A DNA stretch of 59,121 bases from an aff. Roholtiella sp. LEGE 12411. GTDB lineage: Bacteria; Cyanobacteriota; Cyanobacteriia; Cyanobacteriales; Nostocaceae. Numbering within the stretch: the stretch's first letter is position 1; every line of letters begins with the position of its first letter. The DNA is taken from positions 1 through 59,121 of the forward strand of contig NZ_JADEXR010000024.1 of the NCBI RefSeq assembly GCF_015206995.1. Direction: 5' to 3'. The translations under genes were made by a program, and so were the position numbers. Under the pieces are notes generated by a model, which saw nothing but the letters and a program-made list of their open reading frames with translations, searched no databases and had not been told where the DNA came from. Positions 1 to 8,006 of this stretch are shown here, one piece after another.

Positions 1-27
1 TAGTAATAATGATAATCATTGTAGAGG

Positions 28-70
28 GGGAAGTCAGGGCTACCGAACGGTAGCCCTGACTTCCCTTTTT
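28..70 (+). terminator. strong hairpin followed by T run
   Basis: A perfect 17-bp inverted repeat (28-44 with 49-65, 4-nt loop) is followed directly by five T residues on the plus strand, the layout of an intrinsic terminator. The gene it would end lies left of the window. It could also be a dispersed palindrome. Confidence 0.6.
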
Positions 71-164
71 GTAGTAAATTCAATTATGTCAGGTTCAAGT
101 TTTCGAGGAGCTAAGAGTGTCAATTGAATTAACTGATTCGCTCTCAAGTTTGCTTAAGAGTGAT

Positions 165-254
165 CCATAAAAATAAATGCCCAGCCGTGTGTTGAAATTA
201 TTCGTGGGTGTTGAGGATCGCTTGTTTGACGGCTGGGCATTTATTTCTTGGCAG
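165..254 (-). repeat. palindromic MITE-like element, copy 1
   Basis: An 18-bp perfect inverted repeat (171-188 with 229-246; arm includes GCCCAGCCGT) encloses 40 bases. Reverse-complemented, its ends match those of the element at 43940-44054 well beyond the arms: one end reads GATCCA then AATAAAT, the other reads TGCCAAG then AATAAAT. Interiors differ. Shared ends with different interiors suggest a non-autonomous mobile element. This copy sits in the 5' end of the transposase remnant and supplies its apparent first codons. Confidence 0.6.
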
Positions 255-884
255 TATGCTAAAGAAACAGCAACTCAATTGAAAGGTGCAGCCAGACGGC
301 GTTTCCAAGGGCAAACTGTGATCTCTTTAGGCTACGGAGGACAAATACTAGCTCAAAAAGAATTAGGATGGGATAGAAAAACTATTCGCAAAGGTATTAA
401 AGAATTAATTAGTGGGATGACCTGTGTAGATAATTATTCGGCGAAAGGGCGTTATAAGGCAGAAGAACATTTACCAAACATTTTAGAAGATATCAAAAAA
501 TTAGTTGATTCCCAAAGCCAAACTGACCCAAGTTTTAAAAGCCAAAGACTATATACACGCTTAACAGCAAGTCAAGTAAGAAAGCTGTTAATAGAGAAAT
601 TTAGTTATAGTGATGAAGAATTACCCACATCAGAAACAATTCGCGTCAAATTGAATTATTTAGGTTATCGACTCAAACGAGTCGCAAAAGTTTTACCTCA
701 AAAAAAATTCCAGAAACTGACGCAATTTTCGAGCAATTAGCAATAGTTAATCAATCAGCTATAGATGACTTGAGCATTTTACGTCTATATTTTGGATGAA
801 GTAGAAACGGCGTTAAATTTTGCTCAAAATATGACATGGAAAGGTAAGCATCCCCTTGTTAAGTTAGTAACTCAAACTTATTTT
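177..884 (+). pseudogene. ISAzo13-family transposase remnant
   Basis: Residues from about codon 25 resemble the N-terminal part of ISAzo13-type transposases (LKGAARRRF, LGYGGQ, CVDNYSAKGR, then RLYTRL and LPTSETIRVKLNYLGYRLKR). The frame breaks at a run of eight A (700-707); one more A would restore the expected QKKIPETDAIFEQLA reading, which is present in another frame up to about 798. The segment from 792 (TALNFAQNMTWKGKHP) resembles the C-terminal part, so the central catalytic portion is missing. The first codons come from the inserted palindromic element at 165-254. It is therefore a frameshifted, internally deleted, non-functional copy. The family assignment rests on remembered motifs. 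Confidence 0.7.
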
Positions 885-1105
885 AATACTTTACTTGTGT
901 TTTCTATGCGATCTCTTTGGGTGGCTGCCCTAATTAAAATTTCAAAGATATTTTTTTGTTCACACTTGCCTTGAGTCTGAATTGGAATATTTTCGCTTAA
1001 ACAGTTCACTACTTCGTTCAAAGTTTTACTATCAGTTAGAACTGGGGTAATTGCAGTCATAGCCAAACTAATTAATCCTCTAAGTCGAAAATTTTGCTTC
1101 TTCAC
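878..1105 (-). pseudogene. transposase 5' fragment, ISH3-like
   Basis: A 75-codon minus-strand frame (containing DSKTLNEVVNCLSENIP and GKCEQKNIFEILIRAA) resembles the N-terminal part of a cyanobacterial transposase usually labelled ISH3 family. It stops where the ISAzo13 remnant's C-terminal piece begins, so the two are joined end to end in opposite orientations. The remaining several hundred codons are absent. One element probably inserted into or next to the other, followed by deletion. Family name is from memory and only moderately sure; that it is a truncated gene is more certain. Confidence 0.45.
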
Positions 1106-1614
1106 CTCAATACTTTACAAAAATTCCAAGACCAGCACCAGAACAATCTTCTGGTGCGAGAGCTACCCTTCCTTACCTTTATATCCAAATTATTAGTTTT
1201 ACTTATGTAATATTTGTCAACGCTTTTTCTAAAAACTGTATCAAAAATTACAGCTTTTCAGACAACAATCAGGTTCACAGGTATTTATCACAGAGCGATC
1301 GCAGAAGTTTTCGGTCTACTGAATGTTTATTCCTTAGCAGACTTATCCCTTTGTTTTAGTCTAAAATACAATATTTATTTGCATATATAGTAATTTCTTA
1401 TACATAATAGTATGCTCCTGAGCAAACAAATTTAGTCATTATTATTATCTTTCAAAGATTAATTAATAAGTATTAAGCTATTGTTAATCTTCATATTTAT
1501 TAGATTAATCTGTTTAATATGTACCTTTGCAAAAACTATTAAGGCAGCAAATTTTTCAATTATTAACACCATAAAATTTGTGCTTTTCATATTTAAATTT
1601 TGGAGTTTACTTCG
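1106..1614. other. AT-rich intergenic region
   Basis: No credible gene seen. A 33-nt stretch starting with a HIP1 octamer (1294-1326) recurs with four mismatches at 15971-16003. The last 200 bases are very AT-rich and probably carry the promoter of the methyltransferase gene. Confidence 0.5.
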
Positions 1615-2514
1615 ATGACTAGATCAATCAATTATAACCTACTAACTTCATCTAATTCTCAACAAGACAACACTTGTAGAATTTGTGGCAATCTTTATTT
1701 AAGAGTAGTTGATGTAATACAATCACGAAGAACTGAGGAAAAAGTAACTGCTTATTGCTGTTCTAAGTGTAGTCACTTTAGTTTATTTCCAATAATGTAT
1801 GCACAAAAAAAAGACTTTAATTGGGATGGTGTTCAATACTATCTAAATCAAAAAGAAGAAAAAATCAAATACTTTAACAAAAAATTAGACCAACTACAAT
1901 TTATTTACGAAAAGATATATCAGAGAAAACCTCAGAGTTTTTTAGATGTAGGCTGTGCAACTGGTCTTTCACTTTCTTTAGCAGAAACTAGAGGCATGTA
2001 TGCACTTGGAATAGAACCTGAAAAGAGAATGGCAGAATACGGAATCACCAATTTTGGGGTTAATATAGAGCAAAGATTGCTTGATGAGACTTTTCAAACC
2101 AAAGAGAAATTTGATGTCATATTGTGTGAGCAAGTCTTAGAACACGTTAACGATCCCTATAAATTTATGACATTGTTGAAGGATCTTTTAAGCCCTCAAG
2201 GAATTATATATATAGGTGTTCCACCTGTATATTCAATAAATCTTTTTACAACCTTTTTGCTTTGCAATCTGATTCGCAGAATCAATACTAAAGTTAGGAT
2301 CGGTTACAACCTGGATATCTTTTACGATCCAGATGAACATATAAATTGTTTCACAGGGAAGTCGATGAAATATTTGGCAGATCGAGTAGGTTTAGATGTC
2401 CAACCGCTACTATTTATGGTTGCAGATTTATCACCCAAACAAGTAATCGGACGGTTGTTGACTTCAGGCTATAACCCAGGTGCATTTATTTTATGCAAGC
2501 AGATTCCTCGGTAA
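1615..2514 (+). CDS. class I SAM-dependent methyltransferase with N-terminal zinc-binding motif
   Basis: Predicted 299-aa methyltransferase. Near the N-terminus two Cys pairs (CRICG and CCSKC) suggest a zinc-binding knuckle. The Rossmann core follows: motif I FLDVGCATG, an acidic residue after beta-2 (GIEPE), FDVILCEQVLEHV (motif post-I/II) and the GIIYIGVPP strand. This arrangement is common in methyltransferases acting on sugars or small metabolites, but no substrate can be named. The ATG at 1615 is preferred over an in-frame TTG at 1600 because GGAG at 1602-1605 lies 9 bases before it. The gene is AT-rich, stands alone next to transposase debris and may have been acquired horizontally; that is inference. 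Confidence 0.8.
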   Translation: MTRSINYNLLTSSNSQQDNTCRICGNLYLRVVDVIQSRRTEEKVTAYCCSKCSHFSLFPIMYAQKKDFNWDGVQYYLNQKEEKIKYFNKKLDQLQFIYEKIYQRKPQSFLDVGCATGLSLSLAETRGMYALGIEPEKRMAEYGITNFGVNIEQRLLDETFQTKEKFDVILCEQVLEHVNDPYKFMTLLKDLLSPQGIIYIGVPPVYSINLFTTFLLCNLIRRINTKVRIGYNLDIFYDPDEHINCFTGKSMKYLADRVGLDVQPLLFMVADLSPKQVIGRLLTSGYNPGAFILCKQIPR

Positions 2515-2647
2515 TGAGGGCGTGTCTAATAGTCTTATTTTTGTTGGACTTTAGAGTGACAAATAGCTTCTCGGGAGCAATGCGATTTTGTGAGATCGGC
2601 TAAAAAAGGTGCGATCGCTAATGGGGTACAGCCGGGATACGGATACG

Positions 2648-3211
2648 ATGCTGTTGGCGAAATATTCCTTTGAGTTAACAGATGAACAGTTCTTCCAACT
2701 CTGTCAGAATAATCAAGATTTGCGACTTGAGCGCACGGCAGAGGGAGAATTAATTATCATGCCACCAACTGGATGGGGAAGCGGAAATCGGAATAGTAGA
2801 CTGACACAGCGCTTAGGCAATTGGGCTGATGGTGATGGTACAGGCCTTGTTTTTGACTCCTCAACGGGCTTCAAACTTCCCAATGGTGCAAATCGATCTC
2901 CTAATGCATCTTGGGTGAGCCGGGAGCGATTAGAAGTCCTAAATCCAGACCCTACCAGATTCCTCCCCATGGCTCCCGATTTTGCGGTAAAATTACGCTA
3001 TGCTTCAGACAGCTTAAAAACTGTGCAACAAAAAATGCAGGAGTACATTGATAACGGTGTGCGTCTGGGGTGGCTAATTGACCCTCAGAACCAAAGGGTA
3101 GAAATTTACCGCCCAGGACAGGATGTCGAAGTTATGAAATCCCCTACGAGCTTATTAGGAGAGGATGTATTGCCTGGGTTTGTGCTGGATTTAGCACAGA
3201 TTTTGAATTAG
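2648..3211 (+). CDS. Uma2-family (DUF820) nuclease-fold protein, active site altered
   Basis: 187 aa, the usual size for the large cyanobacterial Uma2/DUF820 family, which has a PD-(D/E)XK restriction-endonuclease-like fold. The family landmarks are ELTDEQFFQLC, GELIIMPPTG, LPNGANRSP.ASWV, the PDF strand, SLKTVQQKMQEYIDNG and GWLIDP. Two acidic positions usually conserved are changed: the SPDASWV-type motif reads SPNASWV (N86) and the PDFVVEL-type motif reads PDFAVKL (K115); the following SPSDS-type stretch reads YASDS. Both changes are single G-to-A transitions in the codon. The protein is probably catalytically dead or a decaying copy. In-frame starts at 2609 and 2621 are also possible; 2648 fits family N-termini best. 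Confidence 0.8.
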   Translation: MLLAKYSFELTDEQFFQLCQNNQDLRLERTAEGELIIMPPTGWGSGNRNSRLTQRLGNWADGDGTGLVFDSSTGFKLPNGANRSPNASWVSRERLEVLNPDPTRFLPMAPDFAVKLRYASDSLKTVQQKMQEYIDNGVRLGWLIDPQNQRVEIYRPGQDVEVMKSPTSLLGEDVLPGFVLDLAQILN

Positions 3212-3274
3212 GCGATCGCTCAACTTCACTTATTTAAATATATATGCAATTTGCGACTATAGTTTTAATCGAAA

Positions 3275-4510
3275 CTACCATTGATTAAACAGCAAAAACA
3301 CTGTTTGAAATGACCCTACAACAAAACCCAAAATACCGCCTAAAGTCACAATAGCTTGCAATTCATTTTTCACAATTCCCTCAATTGCAGCTTCTAAATC
3401 AGCGGGTGACGTTGATTTTACGCGGTCAACAATCACTTGATCTATCGACAAAATTGGAATTGCCTGCGCCATAATTGCTTCTAAATCTTTTTCTAAATAC
3501 TTATCTAAAATAATAGCCAACTCTTGACTCACTACCTCTAAAGAAGCACTCACAACAGGTGAATTACTAAGACGATTTAGCAGTAATACAGCAATATTTT
3601 CCCAGTCAACAGAATCAGTTAATCCTTGTAGAAAATCGCTGCCACTAGTTTGTAGATAATGACGAACACTTTCGCGGGTGGTCTTTCGCAGTTGGCGTAC
3701 TGTTCCAATTGGCAAGTTTTGCAAAGATAAATTTTGCAGCAACTTCTTAAGGCGATCGCGCATTTGCAATTCTTGAATTAATTCTTGCAAGCGAGCATTA
3801 GTAGTCTCTTTATCATCCAGGCAAAAAGTCCGTAACCTCGTCAGAGTATTGCGTAATCCAAACAGATTTGCCACAACCCAATAAGTGCCACTGGTTTTTT
3901 CCCGAAAGCCTTCATCAATAATTTGAATCGTACGATCTGTTAAAAAATCAACTATTACCTGTCGCAGCACATCTGGTGGCAAAACTATCTGCAATAGCCA
4001 ATCAGCAAGCCGCGTGGATTGTTCTCCACTCAGTTGAAATTCCAACAATATCTGGTCAAAAATTTGATTGATCTGGGCTTCCAAAAAGTCTTCGCGTCGC
4101 GCTAAAACCTTCAGCAAACGTGGCAAGGATTCCCCTAATAAATCCCGCAAAATTCCTGCCACAATTTTGGCACTTTTCTCGTTATTATCTGTTTTTACCT
4201 GTTCAATTGCCAGTCGCAACAACCAGATAATTGCTGCTTGTACACGTTCCGTTTGTAACAAACGCCGCGCCAAATTTTGCAATTCCTCTGGTGTCAGTAA
4301 CGACCCCATGATTGTATTAGAAATGTTCAGAGCTAGACGTTCCTGGTTGCGGGGAATCAATCCAGGGGTAAACGGCAATCTTCGTCCACCAATATAAAAT
4401 GCTCGGTAGGGACGAAAAAGCATTTTAATGGCTATATCATTTGTGAAATAGCCGATAACTCCACCCAGTATGGGGGGAGATACATAAAGCAAAAAATGAG
4501 ACCAATCCAA
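3275..4510 (-). CDS. DUF445 family membrane protein
   Basis: 411-aa protein of the DUF445 family. The N-terminus contains a hydrophobic segment and the motif [16 protein letters not shown] followed by [16 protein letters not shown], which are family hallmarks. The middle is long, helical and charged. The C-terminus carries a second hydrophobic segment ([22 protein letters not shown]), so both ends are probably membrane-anchored. Function is not established. The first codon is TTG (complement of 4508-4510), which matches the usual start MDWSHF of cyanobacterial homologues as I recall them; no strong ribosome binding site is seen. It lies 79 bp downstream of menG on the same strand, but a hairpin with a T run separates them, so co-transcription would need readthrough. 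Confidence 0.85.
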   Translation of the reverse strand: MDWSHFLLYVSPPILGGVIGYFTNDIAIKMLFRPYRAFYIGGRRLPFTPGLIPRNQERLALNISNTIMGSLLTPEELQNLARRLLQTERVQAAIIWLLRLAIEQVKTDNNEKSAKIVAGILRDLLGESLPRLLKVLARREDFLEAQINQIFDQILLEFQLSGEQSTRLADWLLQIVLPPDVLRQVIVDFLTDRTIQIIDEGFREKTSGTYWVVANLFGLRNTLTRLRTFCLDDKETTNARLQELIQELQMRDRLKKLLQNLSLQNLPIGTVRQLRKTTRESVRHYLQTSGSDFLQGLTDSVDWENIAVLLLNRLSNSPVVSASLEVVSQELAIILDKYLEKDLEAIMAQAIPILSIDQVIVDRVKSTSPADLEAAIEGIVKNELQAIVTLGGILGFVVGSFQTVFLLFNQW

Positions 4511-4518
4511 GGGAAGAA

Positions 4519-4583
4519 TTAAAAAAGTTAGGAGTTATGAGTGATGAGTTTTAAGTTATGAGCTTAATTTTAAACTCCTAACT
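4519..4583 (-). terminator. menG terminator hairpin
   Basis: An 11-bp perfect stem (4526-4536 with 4573-4583) lies just after the menG stop codon. Read on the minus strand it is followed by six T residues (4521-4526), fitting an intrinsic terminator. The loop region holds repeated TTATGAG/TTAAGTT-like words typical of dispersed repeats here. Confidence 0.6.
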
Positions 4584-4589
4584 TACAAC

Positions 4590-5282
4590 TTAAAACTTAC
4601 TGACTACCAGCACTCCCATCATACCGTTCGCAATGGGATAGTGTGTGGCAACTGCAAAACCAACTTGACGAGCTAACTCTACTTGCCCTTTTCCCATGGG
4701 AAAGCGATCTAAGCTGGGACTAATGTAAGCATATTCTTCCTTTAAACCTAAATAGTTGGCAACTGGTAGGACAAAACCGTCCAGATACCACTGCTGAAAA
4801 GTGCGTAGTTGAGGATTGCTCGGTCGGTGAAAGTCTAAAATCGCAGCCTTAGCACCTGGTTTCAAGACACGGTATAACTCTTGGAGACTACGGGAAATAT
4901 CTGTAACATTTCTTAAACCATAGCCCATTGTCGCGGCGTCAAATTGATTGTCGTCGAAAGGTAAATTTAGTACGTCGGCTTCTACCCAGGTGATAGCAGG
5001 TTGGGGATATTGCCTTTGAGAGCGTTCTTTGGCAGTTTCTAACAAGTTTGGGGAAAAGTCTACTCCGTATACATGTCCCATTGCTCCCACACGCCGCGCT
5101 AAACGCAAGGCTAAATCCCCACTACCGCAACACAAATCAAGGCAAATATCTCCTGTTTTAGCTGCGCTCCATTTAACTGCCATTTCCTTCCATATTCGGT
5201 GCTGTCCCAGACTCAACCAATCGTTCAACTGGTCATAAACTGGAGCAATACGGTTAAAAATGGTGCGGATTTCGTTGGTCAT
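4590..5282 (-). CDS. menG: MenG/UbiE-type quinone methyltransferase
   Basis: 230-aa SAM-dependent C-methyltransferase of the UbiE/MenG/COQ5 family. In cyanobacteria this enzyme does the final ring methylation of 2-phytyl-1,4-naphthoquinone to phylloquinone (vitamin K1), the photosystem I A1 cofactor. Seen: [20 protein letters not shown], motif [40 protein letters not shown] (the UbiE signature), and [17 protein letters not shown]. The length is normal for the family. The start codon is the first ATG inside a heptamer repeat array that makes up the entire 5' leader; no Shine-Dalgarno sequence is visible. Confidence 0.93.
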   Translation of the reverse strand: MTNEIRTIFNRIAPVYDQLNDWLSLGQHRIWKEMAVKWSAAKTGDICLDLCCGSGDLALRLARRVGAMGHVYGVDFSPNLLETAKERSQRQYPQPAITWVEADVLNLPFDDNQFDAATMGYGLRNVTDISRSLQELYRVLKPGAKAAILDFHRPSNPQLRTFQQWYLDGFVLPVANYLGLKEEYAYISPSLDRFPMGKGQVELARQVGFAVATHYPIANGMMGVLVVSKF

Positions 5283-5380
5283 TGGTCATTGGTCATTGGG
5301 CATTGGGCATTGGGAATTGGGCATTGGGCATTGGGAATTGGGCATTGGGCATTGGGCATTGGGCATTGGGCATTGGTCAT
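5280..5380. repeat. STRR array, heptamer CATTGGG, 14 units
   Basis: Fourteen consecutive 7-bp units (CATTGGG, with variants CATTGGT and AATTGGG) run from 5280 to 5377 plus a partial unit. The first unit contains the menG start codon. Such heptanucleotide arrays are typical of heterocystous cyanobacteria. The flank 5381-5490 holds a further dispersed-repeat segment (GGGAGACGCTGCGCGAAC) and no gene. Confidence 0.9.
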
Positions 5381-5499
5381 TTGCAAAGGACAAACAGAGA
5401 AGTCTGTAGCAAGATCCCGCAGGGTGCGTCGGTTTACGGCGAACAGAACTTTCTCTTAAGGGAGACGCTGCGCGAACGAGGACAAATGACAAAGGACAA

Positions 5500-6456
5500 C
5501 TACACACTGGTTTTATGGAAGCGACTACTAGTAAGAGCGATCGCCACCAGTTGCGCTGATAATTCAATCAGCTTGAATTCATCTTCTCGCAAAATACAGG
5601 GTTGTTTCCACTGAAGTGATAATACTCCCAAAAGTTCATTTCGATAGTTAATTGGGATAACTAAGTGCGCTTGAACACCCGTGTTTTGGTAGTGGGCAAT
5701 ACTATTTAATTTGGTGTCTTTAAGTACATTTAAGGAGACTTGTATTTGCCCAGTGGCGATCGCCTCGCTGGTAAGTGGATCTTGTGCTAACCAATTTTCT
5801 ATTGTACCTGTATCGCTGTAATTCCCTTGAGTTGCAACCAGAGTATTTTCCTCTGTGAGTTGCAAGATGCAACCATCCGCCGCAAAAGTCTCATTAACAG
5901 CTCTAGCAATTGGTGTGAGAGTTTCCTCTAAGCTAGAAGCGGCTTGGGTTACTTGCACCAGAACAGTTAGTAGCGCCATTTGGGCATGAGCACGGCGTAA
6001 TTCTTCTGTACGTTGCTTGAGTAAATCGTAGGTTTCTGCTGCTCTTTGCACCACCGCCTTCAGTTCCCCTGGATCCCAAGGCTTAGTGATATATTTGTAG
6101 ACTTGCCCCGCATTAATTGCTTCTACTAAGTCTTCAATATCAGTAAATCCAGTCAGAATTATCCTTACAGTATCAGGAAACTGAGGTACAGTCTTACTGA
6201 GAAACTCAGTTCCTTTCATTTCTGGCATCCGTTGATCAGAGATAATTACCGCTACTTCTCCTTCTGCTGCTAAGACTTGGAGAGCGTTCATCCCACTATC
6301 GGCTTTGAGAACATTAAAGTCACGCCGAAAGGTACGATAAAGCAGATCGAGATTATCTGGCTCATCGTCAACTACCAGGATTTTGAGCTTTTTCGGTCGT
6401 TCTAGAATCATCAATTGATGCTGGACTTTATCAATTTCAAGATTGAGATTATGCAT
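5500..6456 (-). CDS. response regulator: receiver domain plus GAF domain
   Basis: 318-aa two-domain signalling protein. An N-terminal receiver domain (about residues 23-140) has the acidic pair DDE at 30-32, phospho-acceptor D74 in [12 protein letters not shown], the conserved Thr in RIILTGF and Lys in KYITKPW. A helical linker leads to a GAF domain (about 185-315), a small-molecule or chromophore-binding fold; no Cys for bilin attachment stands out in the expected place. No output domain is present, so it may act by protein contact, for instance with a histidine kinase. The ATG at 6456 is chosen over a longer frame to 6504 because AAAGGAATT lies just upstream. It is divergent from raf1. Confidence 0.85.
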   Translation of the reverse strand: MHNLNLEIDKVQHQLMILERPKKLKILVVDDEPDNLDLLYRTFRRDFNVLKADSGMNALQVLAAEGEVAVIISDQRMPEMKGTEFLSKTVPQFPDTVRIILTGFTDIEDLVEAINAGQVYKYITKPWDPGELKAVVQRAAETYDLLKQRTEELRRAHAQMALLTVLVQVTQAASSLEETLTPIARAVNETFAADGCILQLTEENTLVATQGNYSDTGTIENWLAQDPLTSEAIATGQIQVSLNVLKDTKLNSIAHYQNTGVQAHLVIPINYRNELLGVLSLQWKQPCILREDEFKLIELSAQLVAIALTSSRFHKTSV

Positions 6457-6850
6457 AAAAATAATTCCTTTAAATACGCACTTTTTTGTTATATTCCATA
6501 CCAAGCGTAGTTGAGAACAGTCTATAAGCCTTGCGGATATTTGCGGATATAAATCAAGGCAGGTTAAATCCTCTCATCGTGAGCGCTAGAGGTAAGATTT
6601 GTCTGCTCAAACTATCTTTACTGGAAGGAATTTAGATAGCCAGAATCGACATAACCAAATAATTAGGTGTAAATAAACATAAGAATGCAGCTTTACAGTG
6701 AAGAAATGTAAGCGTTCAGTGTTGGTATTCTTCCTAACTTTTCATCTAATCTGACGGTATAGTAGTTTCGTGCAGACAGTTAAAGATTAGAATAAGACTT
6801 ACTGATGAGGTTATGAATTATCCTCTCAAGTTAAAGCTCGCACTCCGATT
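6457..6850. other. divergent promoter region
   Basis: 394 bases between the REC-GAF gene (minus) and raf1 (plus). A near-direct repeat of TTGCGGATAT is seen at 6532-6551. No gene or confident operator is visible. Confidence 0.4.
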
Positions 6851-7936
6851 ATGACTGACCTACCACCCAATACTCAAGATCCTGATAACGCTGCTAATGA
6901 TGTAGCACAAGAGTTTTTACGAAAGCTGAGGCAAAAGCAAGGCAACTGGGTGGAATGGGGAGTAGCGATCGCCTACTTGCAAAAAGCCGGTTACAATCCC
7001 CAAGAAATTTTTGAGGCGACGGGATTTGAGCCGATTCAACAAAATCAGGTGGTTGTTGGTTCCCAAGTTTACAATTCTTTAGAAAAGTTCGGGGCATCGG
7101 AAGCAACGCGATCGCACTACACTGCACGCGGTAGTGATATTTTGTACGAACTACGTTTGCTTAATCAAGAAGAACGCGCCGCCGCCGCCGAACTTGCCTT
7201 TATCCACAAAATTGACGCTGATGAAGCGCGAGAAGTGGCTAAATCAATCAAAGAGTTCTCCTATTTCAACATTTTGCCAGAAGGGTTTTCTGCCCATCCG
7301 GGAGATGCCGTTGCTTATCAAGCTTGGAAACTAGCACGCCAAAATACAGATTTACAACAGCGATCGCGTCTAATTGCTAAAGGTTTGCGCTTTGCTTATA
7401 CGCAAACAGCAAGGCAAAAAATCGAACAACTATTGACTGATTTTAGTGTTATTCCCAAGCGTCCAGCACCAATTTTACCCTTTTATCGCCTGGAATCTGA
7501 AGAAGAATTACCCCGGATCGTGCCCGTAGTGGGCGAGTTGCCGTTGACACGACAAGAATTGCAAGCTGTACCTTTGGTGACAGCAATTGAACCATTTCGG
7601 ATGGTCAAGTTTTCTGGAGAGCAAGCTTGGGTACCATTACCAGGTTGGCAAGTGCTATTGAGAGCAGAAGATCCAGTAGTGATATTAGCAAATAGCGATC
7701 GCTTGCCCAATCAGGCACAAAGCGAGCCAAAACCAGTGCTGGTAGTTATAGATCGCGCCCAACGCCAATGGGATGTTTCTAGCTACTTTGTTGTTGATAA
7801 CGCTGGGGAGTTAGATTTTCAGTGGTTGGAAACTGAACCAGAAATTCCTCTGTTAGGGAAAATCATCATCATTGTACGTGCTAAAAAAATCCTCGATGAA
7901 GAACTAACCAAAGATTCTTGGCAGATTGACGAATAG
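6851..7936 (+). CDS. raf1: Rubisco accumulation factor 1 (Raf1)
   Basis: 361-aa Rubisco assembly chaperone. Raf1 binds folded RbcL dimers after chaperonin release and helps build the L8 core before RbcS joins. Seen: the N-terminal alpha domain (FLRKLRQKQGNWVEWGVA, AGYNPQEIFEATGFEP, GSDILYELRLL, EREAAELAF-like helix at NQEERAAAAELAF) and the FNILPEGFSAHPGDAVAYQAW segment, then a linker with LPFYRLESEEELPRIVP and the beta domain dimerisation module at the C-terminus. The length matches cyanobacterial Raf1. The rbc genes are not in the window, so it is an unlinked copy, as is usual in cyanobacteria. Confidence 0.93.
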   Translation: MTDLPPNTQDPDNAANDVAQEFLRKLRQKQGNWVEWGVAIAYLQKAGYNPQEIFEATGFEPIQQNQVVVGSQVYNSLEKFGASEATRSHYTARGSDILYELRLLNQEERAAAAELAFIHKIDADEAREVAKSIKEFSYFNILPEGFSAHPGDAVAYQAWKLARQNTDLQQRSRLIAKGLRFAYTQTARQKIEQLLTDFSVIPKRPAPILPFYRLESEEELPRIVPVVGELPLTRQELQAVPLVTAIEPFRMVKFSGEQAWVPLPGWQVLLRAEDPVVILANSDRLPNQAQSEPKPVLVVIDRAQRQWDVSSYFVVDNAGELDFQWLETEPEIPLLGKIIIIVRAKKILDEELTKDSWQIDE

Positions 7937-8006
7937 GGCTTGACAGTATTTTTAGCTGTCATTATGTGGATGGTTGCTTTAATTTATCGGCTTGTTACAT
8001 GCACAA

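Noticed and set aside
5199-5614. Plus and minus ORFs of repeated GHWALGI/CPMPNAQ residues
   Set aside because: They read through the CATTGGG heptamer array and the flanking repeat; not genes.
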